64,000 nucleotides of DNA from Pseudomonas sp. VD-NE ins. Its GTDB lineage: Bacteria; Pseudomonadota; Gammaproteobacteria; Pseudomonadales; Pseudomonadaceae. The notes beneath the pieces are model-generated. The model saw only the letters and a list, made by a program, of their open reading frames with translations, did no database searches and was not told the origin of the DNA. Positions 8,031 through 16,870 of the stretch are shown here, one piece after another. The stretch lies in contig NZ_CP134772.1 of NCBI RefSeq assembly GCF_031882575.1, forward strand, positions 3,925,001 to 3,989,000, written 5' to 3'. Made by a program: the position numbers and the translations under genes. Positions within the stretch are counted from its first letter, which is position 1, and each line of letters starts with the position of its first letter.

Positions 8031-8699
8031 ATGCCCTCCCCCGAATCCACCCTTTTGCAGAGCTGGCACGACAACGCTGACGCCTGGATCGAGGTGATCC
8101 GCAGCGGTGCCATCGAAAGCCGTCAGCAGGTTACCGATCAGGCGATTGTGCTGGCGATCATGGGCCGTCAGCCGCAGCGCGTGCTTGATCTGGGTTGTGG
8201 TGAGGGCTGGTTGTTGCGAGCGCTGGCGGATCGCGGGATTGACGCCGTCGGTGTGGATGGCGATGCGCGGCTGGTTGAAGCGGCGCGTCTGGCGGGGGCG
8301 ACGCAGCTACATGTCGCGAGCTATGAAGCACTGGTCGATGGCAAGGTCGACCTCGGTCGCGACTATGAGCTGATCTGCGCCAATTTCTCATTGCTGCATC
8401 AGGACATTATTCCGCTGCTGGCCGCGATGAATGCGCTGCTGGTGCCCGGTGGTGCTCTGCTCATCCAGACCTTGCATCCGTGGGCTGTCGCGGCGGGTGA
8501 CTATCAGGATGGCTGGCGCGAAGAATCCTTCGCCGGGTTCAAAGGCCAGTGGCAGCCGATGCCGTGGTATTTCCGCACGTTGTCGAGTTGGCTGAATGCA
8601 CTCGATATGGCCGGGTTTCAATTGCTTGGCTTGCAAGAACCACAACACCCGCAAAGTCCGCTGCCGCAGTCATTGCTGATGATTGCTGAACGCCGCTGA
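8031..8699 (+). CDS. class I SAM-dependent methyltransferase
   Basis: A 222-residue Rossmann-fold methyltransferase. Motif I is VLDLGCGEGWLLRAL, followed by the acidic GVDGD. A hydrophobic strand with LIQTLHPWAVAAG and a WYFRTLSSW segment match the UbiG/Methyltransf_11-like group. The frame is open from 7935, but the ATG at 8031 is the one that begins the family-like sequence. The substrate is unknown and no functional partner is nearby. Confidence 0.88.
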   Translation: MPSPESTLLQSWHDNADAWIEVIRSGAIESRQQVTDQAIVLAIMGRQPQRVLDLGCGEGWLLRALADRGIDAVGVDGDARLVEAARLAGATQLHVASYEALVDGKVDLGRDYELICANFSLLHQDIIPLLAAMNALLVPGGALLIQTLHPWAVAAGDYQDGWREESFAGFKGQWQPMPWYFRTLSSWLNALDMAGFQLLGLQEPQHPQSPLPQSLLMIAERR

Positions 8700-8758
8700 A
8701 TCCTGAAAAAACCGCACACAGTGGTTTGGGGGGGGCCCGGAATTTGTGACCACCACAG

Positions 8759-8846
8759 AACCCTGTGGGAGCCAGCCTGCTGGCGATAGCGATATGTCTG
8801 GCGACATCAATGTCGAATGTCAGACCGCCATCGCTTGCAGGCAAGG
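8759..8846. repeat. disrupted REP pair
   Basis: The left REP arm (CCCTGTGGGAGCCAGCCTGC) is intact. The right arm begins normally (CCATCGCTTGCAGGCAAG) but breaks off before the expected CTCCCAC end and runs straight into a coding remnant. This marks a deletion or recombination junction. Confidence 0.7.
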
Positions 8847-8948
8847 AAGCTGTTCGACAAGACCTGCTACACCGGGCTCGGCAACTTCGGCACCGGTTTC
8901 TACGGCGAACCGCGCAGCCTGCAAGTGAGCGCGCGCTGGGATTTCTGA
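8847..8948 (+). pseudogene. C-terminal remnant of a TonB-dependent siderophore receptor
   Basis: Thirty-three codons and a stop encode LFDKTCYTGLGNFGTGFYGE..., ending in a terminal aromatic RWDF. This is the typical last beta-strand of FpvA/FoxA-like TonB-dependent receptors. No start or upstream part is present: the reading frame enters directly from the broken REP. It is a relic of a deleted receptor gene. Confidence 0.75.
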
Positions 8949-9040
8949 CGCACCGCAACTTGTCGATCTACGGCACCTGCAATCGACCAAGGACTGACTA
9001 CGCTGAATCCAGCGTGTCTAACCTGCCGAGGATGACTGCC

Positions 9041-9544
9041 ATGCAACGCTTTCAAAAACTCACACCCTGCCTGTGGTTCGACGATCAGGCCGAAGCGGCC
9101 GCGAAGTTCTACTGTTCGATCTTCGATCACTCGAAAATCACCGGCCTGACCCACTACAGCAAGGTCGGCCAGGAATTTCACGGTAAGCCGGAAGGTGCGG
9201 TGATGACCGTCAGCTTCGAACTCGATGGCCAGACCTTCACCGGGCTCAACGGTGGGCCGATGTTCAAGTTCAGTGAGGCGATTTCGTTTCAGGTCAATTG
9301 CCAGAATCAGGAAGAAGTCGACCATTTCTGGGGCAACCTGTCCGAGGGTGGCCCCGTCGAAGCCCAGCAATGCGGCTGGCTCAAGGACAAATTCGGCGTG
9401 TCGTGGCAGATCGTGCCGGTGGCGTTCATGCACATGATGCTGGATGCCGACACCAGCAAATCGCAGCGCGCGATGCAGGCCATGTTCCAGATGAAAAAAC
9501 TCGACATTGCCGAACTCGAACGGGCCTTTGCCGGCCAGAGCTAA
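9041..9544 (+). CDS. VOC family protein (PhnB-like)
   Basis: A 167-residue PhnB/3-demethylubiquinone-methyltransferase-like VOC protein. It starts MQRFQKLTPCLWFDDQAEAA, and a central TFTGLNGGPMFKFSEAISF and the C-terminal MFQMKKLDIAELERAF match the family. GAGGA at 9029-9033 favours the ATG at 9041 over the upstream in-frame ATG at 9032. It lies 35 bp before the AraC gene on the same strand. Its function is unknown. Confidence 0.9.
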   Translation: MQRFQKLTPCLWFDDQAEAAAKFYCSIFDHSKITGLTHYSKVGQEFHGKPEGAVMTVSFELDGQTFTGLNGGPMFKFSEAISFQVNCQNQEEVDHFWGNLSEGGPVEAQQCGWLKDKFGVSWQIVPVAFMHMMLDADTSKSQRAMQAMFQMKKLDIAELERAFAGQS

Positions 9545-9579
9545 TACACTGGCGCCCTGGCCTGCCGGGAATAACAACG

Positions 9580-10413
9580 ATGAAAAACGCTGCCGCCAAG
9601 CATCCTGAAAAAGCCCCGCGTTTCTGGCGCGACGCGGCCCTGCCCTTTATTGAAGCGCGGGCCATCGCCGATGGCCGCGAGGTCTGCTACGCCCGGCATT
9701 CCCACGCGCATTTTTCCATCGGCGCGATCACCGCCGGGCGCAGTACTTACGTGCATGAGCAAGCTCAGTTCGAAGTCGCGGCAGGCACGGTGGTGCTGAT
9801 GAATCCCGGCGATGTGCACGCGTGCAATCCGATTGATGATCAACCGTGGTCGTACGTGATGTTGTACGTCGAGACGCCATGGCTGACGGATTTGCAGCAT
9901 CAGTTGGGCTTTGCCAGTGATCTTGAGTTTCGCCGTTTTTCCACGACTCACCTCGATGATGCTGCGCTGTTCAACGAACTGAACGGGCTATATCAAACGT
10001 TGGTCGACCCGCAACAGGATGTGCTGCGCAAGCAAAGCGCTGCGGTGGAGTTTTTCAGCGATCTGCAACTGCGTTTGAACCCCTCCGGCCCCTCTCTGCG
10101 CGAGCCGAATTTCAAACTGGAACGCGCTGCCGACTTCATCCGCGAGCACTGTACCGAGGTGCTGAACCTCGACGACATCTGCGCTGCGGCACAGCTTTCA
10201 CCGTCCTACCTGATCCGCGCCTTCAAACAGCATTACGGCATGACGCCCCACGCCTTTGTGGTCAACCAGCGCATCCAGTTCGCCCGCGAGCGCTTGCGCA
10301 GCGGTGAGTTGATTGCCGATGTCGCGCTGGAAGCCGGGTTTGCCGATCAGGCGCATTTTCAGCGCGCGTTCAAGCAGCATCTGGCGGTGACACCCGGCCA
10401 ATATCGCGGCTGA
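9580..10413 (+). CDS. AraC family transcriptional regulator
   Basis: A 277-residue regulator. Residues about 20-90 form a cupin-like AraC-binding domain (ARHSHAHFSIGAI, MNPGDVHACNP). The C-terminal 95 residues carry two helix-turn-helix motifs (LDDICAAAQLSPSYLIRAF and IADVALEAGFADQAHFQRAF). The ATG at 9580 is chosen because upstream codons in the same frame overlap the VOC gene. Targets are unknown. Confidence 0.92.
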   Translation: MKNAAAKHPEKAPRFWRDAALPFIEARAIADGREVCYARHSHAHFSIGAITAGRSTYVHEQAQFEVAAGTVVLMNPGDVHACNPIDDQPWSYVMLYVETPWLTDLQHQLGFASDLEFRRFSTTHLDDAALFNELNGLYQTLVDPQQDVLRKQSAAVEFFSDLQLRLNPSGPSLREPNFKLERAADFIREHCTEVLNLDDICAAAQLSPSYLIRAFKQHYGMTPHAFVVNQRIQFARERLRSGELIADVALEAGFADQAHFQRAFKQHLAVTPGQYRG

Positions 10414-10424
10414 TGGCTTGCCCC

Positions 10425-10463
10425 GATTGATCGTTCCCACGCTCTGCGTGGGAACGATCAATC
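10425..10463. terminator. perfect 18-bp inverted repeat after araC-type gene
   Basis: Arms of 18 bp (GATTGATCGTTCCCACGC and its complement) are separated by TCT. This is a minimal copy of the GATCGTTCCCACGC repeat family and is 12 bp after the AraC stop. It lacks a T-tract, so it is a transcript-end hairpin rather than a classical terminator. Confidence 0.7.
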
Positions 10464-10489
10464 GCTGGCCATCACATTCAGATATTGAC

Positions 10490-10509
10490 ATATCGGTAAA
10501 TTCCGATAT
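10490..10509. promoter_or_regulatory. operator 1 of the ArsR-type regulator
   Basis: The dyad ATATCGG-N6-CCGATAT lies 9 bp before the regulator start. The same 20-bp dyad, with the same spacing, recurs at 10836-10855 before the next gene. Autoregulation is inferred. Confidence 0.65.
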
Positions 10510-10518
10510 CGTCGCGGC

Positions 10519-10821
10519 ATGGAACTACTCGAAATCTTCAAAGCCCTCTCGAACCGCACACGCCTGGAAATCCTCAAAGGCTTGAAGGATCCCGAGAAAC
10601 ATTTTCCTCCCCAGGATGAAGGTGACGTGCACACCGTGGGCGTTTGCGTCAGCAGTATTCAGGAAGGCGTCGGGCTGTCGCAGTCGACGGTGTCCGATTA
10701 TCTGGCGACGCTGCAACGCGCCGGCCTGGTCGAAGTCAGGCGCATCGGCCAGTGGACTTACTACAAACGCAACGAAGCAGCGATCAGCGCGCTGGCCGAG
10801 ATCATCGGCAGCGAGCTGTAA
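10519..10821 (+). CDS. ArsR-type winged-helix transcriptional regulator
   Basis: A 100-residue regulator. The helix-turn-helix is [23 protein letters not shown] and the wing is [13 protein letters not shown]. There is no ArsR/SmtB metal-binding ELCVCDL motif. An insert with a single cysteine (VGVCVSS) precedes the recognition helix. It is flanked by two copies of one dyad operator and is followed by an oxidoreductase gene, so it is probably an autoregulated repressor of that operon, sensing an organic or redox signal. Confidence 0.88.
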   Translation: MELLEIFKALSNRTRLEILKGLKDPEKHFPPQDEGDVHTVGVCVSSIQEGVGLSQSTVSDYLATLQRAGLVEVRRIGQWTYYKRNEAAISALAEIIGSEL

Positions 10822-10835
10822 TTTTTTACCCCGCT

Positions 10836-10855
10836 ATATCGAGAATTCCCGATAT
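10836..10855. promoter_or_regulatory. operator 2 of the ArsR-type regulator
   Basis: The dyad ATATCG-N8-CGATAT is 20 bp long like operator 1 and lies 27 bp before the oxidoreductase start. Paired sites suggest the oxidoreductase has its own regulated promoter. Confidence 0.65.
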
Positions 10856-10882
10856 CCCTTTTTACCGAAACGAGGCAATGCA

Positions 10883-11866
10883 ATGAAAGCGATGATCCTT
10901 ACATCATTTGGCGGCGCGCAATCGTTCGAACTGTGCGACGTGCCCAAGCCAGTGCCACACGCGGGAGAAGTGCTGGTACGGGTTCACGCCACCTCCATCA
11001 ATCCACTGGATTATCAGGTTCGCCGTGGCGACTATGCCGATCTGGTGCCCCTCCCCGCCATCACCGGTCACGACGTCTCTGGCGTTGTCGAAGCGGTCGG
11101 GCCCGGGGTGAAGGCGTTCGCACCGGGTGACGAAGTCTGGTACACCCCGCAAATATTCGACGGCCCCGGCAGTTATGCCGAGTATCACGTGGCAACCGAA
11201 AGCATTGTCGGCAAGAAGCCGCCCGCGCTGAGTCACCTTGAAGCAGCCAGCCTGAGTCTGGTTGGCGGCACGGCGTGGGAAGCGCTGGTCGTGCGGGCGG
11301 CGCTCAGAGTCGGTGAAAGCATTCTGATTCACGGCGGCGCGGGTGGCGTCGGTCATGTCGCAATTCAACTGGCCAAAGCCATCGGCGCGAAGGTGTTCAC
11401 CACCGTGCGTGAAGGCAATTTCGAGTTCGCCAGGCAGATGGGCGCCGATGTGCTGATCGACTACGAAAAGGAAGATTACGTCGACGCGATCCTGCGGGAA
11501 ACCGATGGCCGCGGCGTCGACGTCGTCTTCGACACTATCGGCGGCAACACCTTGGCACGCAGCCCCGACGCCCTCGCACAACTGGGCCGCGTGGTGTCGA
11601 TTGTCGACCTTGCCCAACCACAAAACCTGATTCAGGCCTGGGGCAAGAACGCCAGTTATCACTTCGTTTTCACCCGGCAGAACCGCGGCAAGCTCGACGA
11701 GCTGAACACATTGATCGCCAACGGTCAGTTACGGCCACACGTTGGCGCGGTCTATGCGCTGGCCGACATCGGCCTCGCCCATGCCCGGCTGGAGACACCC
11801 AACAACGGCGTGCAAGGCAAAATCGCGATTGCTGTCGTGCCGTCGTCCGAACTCGCCAATCGCTGA
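10883..11866 (+). CDS. NADPH:quinone oxidoreductase-like MDR family enzyme
   Basis: A 327-residue medium-chain dehydrogenase/reductase. The N-terminal GroES-like domain contains [16 protein letters not shown] and the nucleotide-binding glycine motif is [17 protein letters not shown]. The zinc ligands of alcohol dehydrogenases are absent, as in quinone oxidoreductases of the zeta-crystallin type. GAGG precedes the ATG at 10883. The gene follows the ArsR-type regulator and its second operator. It probably reduces quinones or enones. Confidence 0.9.
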   Translation: MKAMILTSFGGAQSFELCDVPKPVPHAGEVLVRVHATSINPLDYQVRRGDYADLVPLPAITGHDVSGVVEAVGPGVKAFAPGDEVWYTPQIFDGPGSYAEYHVATESIVGKKPPALSHLEAASLSLVGGTAWEALVVRAALRVGESILIHGGAGGVGHVAIQLAKAIGAKVFTTVREGNFEFARQMGADVLIDYEKEDYVDAILRETDGRGVDVVFDTIGGNTLARSPDALAQLGRVVSIVDLAQPQNLIQAWGKNASYHFVFTRQNRGKLDELNTLIANGQLRPHVGAVYALADIGLAHARLETPNNGVQGKIAIAVVPSSELANR

Positions 11867-11887
11867 ACTCAGTGCAAGGAGAACACC

Positions 11888-12196
11888 ATGATTTATGAGA
11901 TCGCTTTACTGCCTGTTCACAAAGCCCAAACCGCAGCGTTTCGGCGTGCGTTTGCCGAGGTCGAGCCTTTGCTGGAGCGGGCAAAGGGTTACGGCGGCCA
12001 CCTGCTCGCGCCAGGAATCGAAACGCCGGAGGTGTTCAATCTAATCGTGCGCTGGCAATCCCTTGAGGATCACACGCCGGGGTTTGAAGCGAGTGAGGAC
12101 CATCGGTTGTTCATGCTGGGGCTGGAGGAATATTTTTCGGACGAGCCGAAGGTCTGGCACATTGAGGGGGGCGATTTTGCGCAGCCGTTCAACTAG
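11888..12196 (+). CDS. antibiotic biosynthesis monooxygenase (ABM) family protein
   Basis: A 102-residue ABM-fold protein (MIYEIALLPVHKAQ, then FNLIVRWQSLEDHTPGF) with the final EGGDF segment usual for small quinol monooxygenase-like members. It starts 21 bp after the oxidoreductase with AAGGAG before the ATG. Co-expression with a quinone-oxidoreductase-like enzyme under the ArsR-type regulator suggests a small quinone or electrophile detoxification unit. Confidence 0.85.
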   Translation: MIYEIALLPVHKAQTAAFRRAFAEVEPLLERAKGYGGHLLAPGIETPEVFNLIVRWQSLEDHTPGFEASEDHRLFMLGLEEYFSDEPKVWHIEGGDFAQPFN

Positions 12197-12220
12197 TCTC
12201 TGGCAGTGACGCCGATCAAT

Positions 12221-12309
12221 GTGGGAGCGAGCCTGCTCGCGAAAGCGGTGGTTCAGCCGGCATATCCAGTGACTGACACACAGCATTCGCGAGCAGGCTC
12301 GCTCCCACA
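12221..12309. repeat. REP pair, GTGGGAGCGAGCCTGCTCGCGAA family
   Basis: The arms GTGGGAGCGAGCCTGCTCGC and its complement lie between the convergent ABM and LysE genes. This is a sequence variant distinct from the GCTGGCTTGCC REP family and is also seen at 33805-33894 and 62523-62616. Confidence 0.9.
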
Positions 12310-12312
12310 GGG

Positions 12313-12900
12313 TCAAGTGAACAGCAGGTAAATTGCACTCAATGCCAATAGTCCCGCCATGCTCCGATTGAACCAGCGCATCCCCGCCGCATTGCTCAAA
12401 TACCCGCGCAAAAACGTCCCCGCATACGCCCAGCAGCCAACCGACAAATAACAGATCACCAGATACACCGCCGCAAACTGCCACACCAGCCGCGCCTCGC
12501 CATCGGCGACAAACGCGCCCATGCCCGCGACACACGCCAGCCAGGCTTTCGGGTTAAGCCACTGCATCACCGCGCCATACAGCATCGATGGCGCCCGCCC
12601 GGAATCCTTGGCGTTCAACTGTCCATCATCCATGGCCAGCTTCCACGCCATGAACAACAAAAACGCCACACCGGCCAGTTGCACCACGCGGGTCATGAAT
12701 GGCCAGAGTTTCAGCACCTCGTGCAGACCCAACCCCATCAGCACCAGCAGCAACACAAACCCCAACGTGGCCCCGGCGACATGCCGTTGACTGGCACGAA
12801 AGCCGAACTGCGCCCCGGAACTCAACGCCACAATGTTCACCGGCCCCGGCGTGATGGACGCCGCCAGCGCAAACGCCGCCATGGAAACAATCAGACTCAT
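12313..12900 (-). CDS. LysE family translocator
   Basis: A 195-residue inner-membrane exporter with about six membrane segments. The signature near the start is ASITPGPVNIVALSSGAQFG (residues about 13-32), and WLNPKAWLACVAGMGAF follows mid-protein. The family exports amino acids or their analogues. The stop lies 3 bp from the REP pair. No regulator is adjacent and the substrate is unknown. Confidence 0.92.
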   Translation of the reverse strand: MSLIVSMAAFALAASITPGPVNIVALSSGAQFGFRASQRHVAGATLGFVLLLVLMGLGLHEVLKLWPFMTRVVQLAGVAFLLFMAWKLAMDDGQLNAKDSGRAPSMLYGAVMQWLNPKAWLACVAGMGAFVADGEARLVWQFAAVYLVICYLSVGCWAYAGTFLRGYLSNAAGMRWFNRSMAGLLALSAIYLLFT

Positions 12901-12992
12901 CGCACACCTGCTTCAAATCGGGGAACAAGGTGCTCACGGTATCGAGCGCCTGATCCCCGGTATTGAAGAAAATGCCCCTGACGACACAAATC

Positions 12993-13112
12993 CCCTGTGG
13001 GAGCGAGCCTGCTCCGGGCAGCGTTCCGACGAAAGCGGTGGATCATTCAATGCTGCATTGACAGAACAATCCCATTCGTCGGAACGCCGCCCGGAGCAGG
13101 CTCGCTCCCACA
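12993..13112. repeat. long-arm REP pair with GTTCCGACGA extension
   Basis: Outer arms of the GAGCGAGCCTGCTC type extend inward by GGGCAGCGTTCCGACGA and its near complement, giving unusually long stems. It lies between the LysE and phytochrome genes. A related GGCGTTCCGATGA segment occurs at about 23778. Confidence 0.85.
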
Positions 13113-13125
13113 TGAAAATCAACGC

Positions 13126-15363
13126 TCAGTCCAGGCGCGGCACGGTGAAGCGGAACTCGCTGCCCCGCCCCGGCTCGCTCTCGGCGAAGATCCGCCCGCC
13201 GTGGGCTTCGACGATGCCTTGAGTGATATACAAACCGAGACCGGTGCCGGTCGGGTTGCCCTCTTTCACCGTCCAGTATCGGTCGAACACATGCGGCAAA
13301 TGCTCTTTGGGAATGCCTTCGCCGCTGTCACGCACGGTGAAGACGATGTCAGCGCCGACCGACGTGGCCTGCACGCCCACCGTGCCTAGGCGTGGGGTGA
13401 ACTTGATCGCGTTACCGACCAGATTCGACAGCACCTGAAACAGCCGCTCCGGGTCAGCATGAATGCGCAAATCAGGATCGGCCGCGAAGGAGATGCTGAT
13501 GTCCTTGTCCAGCGCCAGCGGCGCGAGCAACGCCTGTGCTTCCTCGAACATCTGCCCGACGTCGAGTTTCTGCGGGGTGATGGAGTAGCGCCCGGCATCG
13601 ATTTTCGAGGTATCGAGCAAATCCTCCAGCAGCGTGTTCATGCGTCCGGCGGCTTGTTGCATGGTGTCGATCGCCGTGGAAATGCGCCGCGAAGTGTGCG
13701 GGCCGTCGGAGCTGAAGGCCTTCTGCATCATGCCGCAAAGCATCGAGATCACCGTCATCGGATTGCGCAGATCGTGGGAGACCACCGCCACCAGCTCATC
13801 GCGGGCGCGCACCGCTTCCTGCTCGCGGCGCACCTGGCGGGCCAGATCGTTTTCCAGCGCCGAACGGCGCAGATCGTTGGCGGCGAACAGATCACCGTGG
13901 CTCCACTTGGTGGAGATCCCGGCCATCTCGACTTTCCAGATTTCGAACGAGGTGCGCGGGCGCAAGCGCAGGCCGGCGTCGGAGTTTTCCAGGTCCAGCG
14001 GCTTGCGCGGATCGCCGCTCCAATTGATGTTTTCCTTGACCTCCGGACGGAACCAGAACACGCCGTTGTCCACCGGTTTCGGCAGGCTCATGGCAAGCAC
14101 GCCGCTGGCCACCTGCTGATACTGCGCGGCCGGCGGATAGACGCTGGCCAAATGATGACTGGCAAACACCGCCTCACCACTTTCCTGCAACCACTTGTGC
14201 AAGGCGCGGATCTCTTCCGGTTCCGGGCAGTTGCCGTAGCGATGCAATTGTTTGTCTTCGATGATCGCGATGCCACCGGCATTGGTCAGCGCCATCAGCG
14301 TTTGCGGCTGATTGGCCAGACCATCAAAGACATTCTGCGGCGAGTCGATCATCGCTTGATTGAGCAACGCCAACGCTTCGACTTTCTCTTCACGCTGACG
14401 GCTGATCTCCAGTGCTTCCATGGCGCTGATCTGCAGCGACAGCACTTGGCCGATGGTCTGACACGCCGCGCGCAATTCGTGCGGCACGTGCAACGGCTGG
14501 CGATTGCCGCAACTGATCAAGCCCCAGAGTTTGTCGCCCTTGAGCAGGGAAATGCTCATCGACGACAACACGCCCATGTTCTTCATGTACTGACAATGGA
14601 TCGGCGACACGCTGCGCAGCGTGGCGAAACTCAGGTCCAGCGGCGTGTTCGTGTCCGGACGCAACTTGGGCAGCAGCGGCACCGGTTGGTAGTCGGCATT
14701 GGGGATGATGCGCAGCCAATTGGTGCGATACAACTCGCGCGCCTGTTCGGGAATGTCCGACGCCGGGAAGAACAGGCCATTGAACACTTCCATCGACGGG
14801 TCGGAGGCCTCGGCGATGACCTGACCGTGGCCCTCCTCCTCGAAACGATAGATCAGCACCCGGTCGTAACCGGTCATGGCCTGGATTTCCTTGACGCTGA
14901 TGTCGTACAGCGCCTGCAAGGTGGTGGCCGCTTGCAGACGCTGGAGCATGCGCCCCAGATGGGTCTGGTTGCCGGCAACATTGCGCGGCTGGAAATTCTC
15001 GACGTGGATTTCCAGCTCCAGAATCAGCACACCTTGATGGCGATGCAGCAAGCCCTCGAACGCGGTGCCGTTGAGCCTGAAGCGCAGCGGCTGCAAGTCG
15101 GACAGCGACGGTTGAAGCAAGGCTTCGCGCACTTGTGCCGCTTCGGCGTCGCCGATCAGACTTTGCAGTGGCTGGCCGATCAGGCTTTGCGGCGCGCGGG
15201 CCAGCAGGGTTTCGACGTTGGCGCTGACCTGAATGATCGCCAATGCAGGCTCACTCAGGGTCAGCAGCAAACCGTGGGGCTGGATCGCCCCGGGGAAACG
15301 GATCGGCTCGTCGGCACAGTTGGCCAGCAGCTCTTCAAAGGCTTCTTTGTCTTGCGGGTTCAT
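13126..15363 (-). CDS. bphP: bacteriophytochrome sensor histidine kinase
   Basis: A 745-residue red/far-red photoreceptor kinase, with PAS, GAF and PHY domains followed by HisKA and HATPase. Biliverdin probably attaches to Cys16 (ANCADEPIRFPGAIQPHG). The GAF chromophore motif ASDIPEQARELY is intact, as are the H-box VVSHDLRNPMTVISML, N-box NLVGNAIKFTP and GTGLGLYI. Its start overlaps the stop of the upstream heme oxygenase gene, so chromophore and receptor are made together. No response regulator is adjacent, so the partner must be encoded elsewhere. Confidence 0.95.
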   Translation of the reverse strand: MNPQDKEAFEELLANCADEPIRFPGAIQPHGLLLTLSEPALAIIQVSANVETLLARAPQSLIGQPLQSLIGDAEAAQVREALLQPSLSDLQPLRFRLNGTAFEGLLHRHQGVLILELEIHVENFQPRNVAGNQTHLGRMLQRLQAATTLQALYDISVKEIQAMTGYDRVLIYRFEEEGHGQVIAEASDPSMEVFNGLFFPASDIPEQARELYRTNWLRIIPNADYQPVPLLPKLRPDTNTPLDLSFATLRSVSPIHCQYMKNMGVLSSMSISLLKGDKLWGLISCGNRQPLHVPHELRAACQTIGQVLSLQISAMEALEISRQREEKVEALALLNQAMIDSPQNVFDGLANQPQTLMALTNAGGIAIIEDKQLHRYGNCPEPEEIRALHKWLQESGEAVFASHHLASVYPPAAQYQQVASGVLAMSLPKPVDNGVFWFRPEVKENINWSGDPRKPLDLENSDAGLRLRPRTSFEIWKVEMAGISTKWSHGDLFAANDLRRSALENDLARQVRREQEAVRARDELVAVVSHDLRNPMTVISMLCGMMQKAFSSDGPHTSRRISTAIDTMQQAAGRMNTLLEDLLDTSKIDAGRYSITPQKLDVGQMFEEAQALLAPLALDKDISISFAADPDLRIHADPERLFQVLSNLVGNAIKFTPRLGTVGVQATSVGADIVFTVRDSGEGIPKEHLPHVFDRYWTVKEGNPTGTGLGLYITQGIVEAHGGRIFAESEPGRGSEFRFTVPRLD

Positions 15364-15974
15364 GCCAGTACCTCCCGGCTTTCGAGCCAGCGCTCGAAAC
15401 AGCTGAATGTGGTTTGGGCTGCCGCGACCACAGTCGCGCGCTCGTCGGCGCTCATCGGGCGACTGCTCAGGTATTCGAGGAAGTCACGCCAACGCCGGCC
15501 CGTAGCGGCGCCGTAGATATCGAGAAAAGCTGCGCCGTTATCGGCTTCCAAGCCTAATCGTGAGGAAATTTCGCGGCGCAGGATCTGCCCGCCGAGCGTC
15601 GCGCCCTCGAGCACGTAGAGCACGCCAAGGCAGGCAGCGCTTGAGTCGATGATCGGCAACTGCTGGCACTGCGGCAGGCCTTGCAGCGCTGCGGCGAATA
15701 CGCCCAGCGCGTGCAGATCAGTGCACAAGGTTGGCGCCTTCAGACGAGGAGTCAGATCAAAATCAGCGGGAATCGCGTCGCTGCGGAGCAAGGCGTTTTC
15801 CAGCGGCAGATAGAAGCCGTAATAAGCCTGCATCAACCGCACAAAAGCCTGGGTATCGAGGGTATCGGAGAAAAAAGGAAGGCGTTTTTCCAGCGCGATG
15901 TGCAGTTCGGCAGTGCCGGCTCGCAGATCTTGCAGCACCGGTGGCACATAAACTTCACGGGCCTTTGCTTGCAT
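15360..15974 (-). CDS. bphO: biliverdin-producing heme oxygenase
   Basis: A 204-residue heme oxygenase that opens heme to biliverdin, the chromophore of the phytochrome encoded next. The proximal histidine is His25 (GTAELHIALEKRL), and LGVLYVLEGATLGGQIL is the distal-helix segment. The frame is open back to 16106, but the ATG at 15974 begins the family-like sequence. It overlaps bphP by 4 bp (ATGA). The 275 bp upstream to the divergent LysE gene should hold both promoters. Confidence 0.93.
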   Translation of the reverse strand: MQAKAREVYVPPVLQDLRAGTAELHIALEKRLPFFSDTLDTQAFVRLMQAYYGFYLPLENALLRSDAIPADFDLTPRLKAPTLCTDLHALGVFAAALQGLPQCQQLPIIDSSAACLGVLYVLEGATLGGQILRREISSRLGLEADNGAAFLDIYGAATGRRWRDFLEYLSSRPMSADERATVVAAAQTTFSCFERWLESREVLA

Positions 15975-16249
15975 GTAGATCGCTCTTGGTGGGGCCGCCT
16001 GGGGCCAAACGGGGTGAGTGCAACGTCGGCGAAATCTTACACGGCTATCGCGGTTTCTGACCGGATGGAAAGTTTTTTCTGCCGATTCCATCACCCTCTG
16101 ATTCATTCAGAGTAAAGGCATCTGCAAAAAGTTCGACCGCGTTGCCCAACAGCGCCGGGCGCTGTACCGCGACAGCACTGCGTGACTGTATGGGTCTGGA
16201 CGCCTGGGGGCTGTGATAAAAATATCGCTCTGGTTTCTGGAGTGCCGTC

Positions 16250-16870
16250 ATGGATCTCGCCACGCTCATTCTGTTTCTCCCGGCCTGCTTCGCCCTGAAC
16301 ATGGCCCCCGGGCCGAACAACCTGCTGTCGGTCAGCAATGCTACGCGCTATGGCTTTCGCCGCGCCTGCACGGCGGGTATCGGGCGAATTCTCGCGTTTG
16401 CCGGAATGATCGCGCTGGCTGGAGCCGGGCTGTCGGTGGTGTTGCAGACCTCGGAATGGCTGTTCCATGCGATCAAGATCATTGGCGCGGCGTATCTGTT
16501 GTACCTGGCCTGGCAGTTGTGGCGGGCCAATCCCGAGGCCGAGCAGCAAGCAACAGGCGCGAGCGTTGGCTTCTTCGCGTTGGCGCGACAGGAATTTCTG
16601 GTAGCGGCGGGTAATCCGAAGGCGATCCTGCTGTTCACCGCGTTTCTGCCGCAGTTCGTCGACCCGGCGCGCCCGGTGCCGGCGCAATTTGCGGTGCTGG
16701 GCGTGCTATTTCTGCTGCTGGAATGGATCGCCATCAGCGCCTACGCCTGGATGGGCCTGCATATGCGCCGCTGGTTCGCCGAGCCGCGTGGCAAGCGGAT
16801 CTTCAATCGTTGCTGCGCAGGCCTGCTGTCGGCGGCGGCCTCGGTGCTGCTGATGGCGAAACGTGCTTAA
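16250..16870 (+). CDS. LysE family translocator
   Basis: A 206-residue LysE/RhtB exporter. The signature is LNMAPGPNNLLSVSNATRYG near the start and AAGNPKAILLFTAFLPQFV lies mid-protein, with about six membrane helices. It is the second LysE-type gene of the window and diverges from bphO. It overlaps the stop of the converging VOC gene by 4 bp. The substrate is unknown. Confidence 0.92.
   Translation: MDLATLILFLPACFALNMAPGPNNLLSVSNATRYGFRRACTAGIGRILAFAGMIALAGAGLSVVLQTSEWLFHAIKIIGAAYLLYLAWQLWRANPEAEQQATGASVGFFALARQEFLVAAGNPKAILLFTAFLPQFVDPARPVPAQFAVLGVLFLLLEWIAISAYAWMGLHMRRWFAEPRGKRIFNRCCAGLLSAAASVLLMAKRA

Noticed and set aside
13459..15516. 685-codon open frame on the plus strand
   Set aside because: It is antisense to the bacteriophytochrome gene and has no domain-like sequence.
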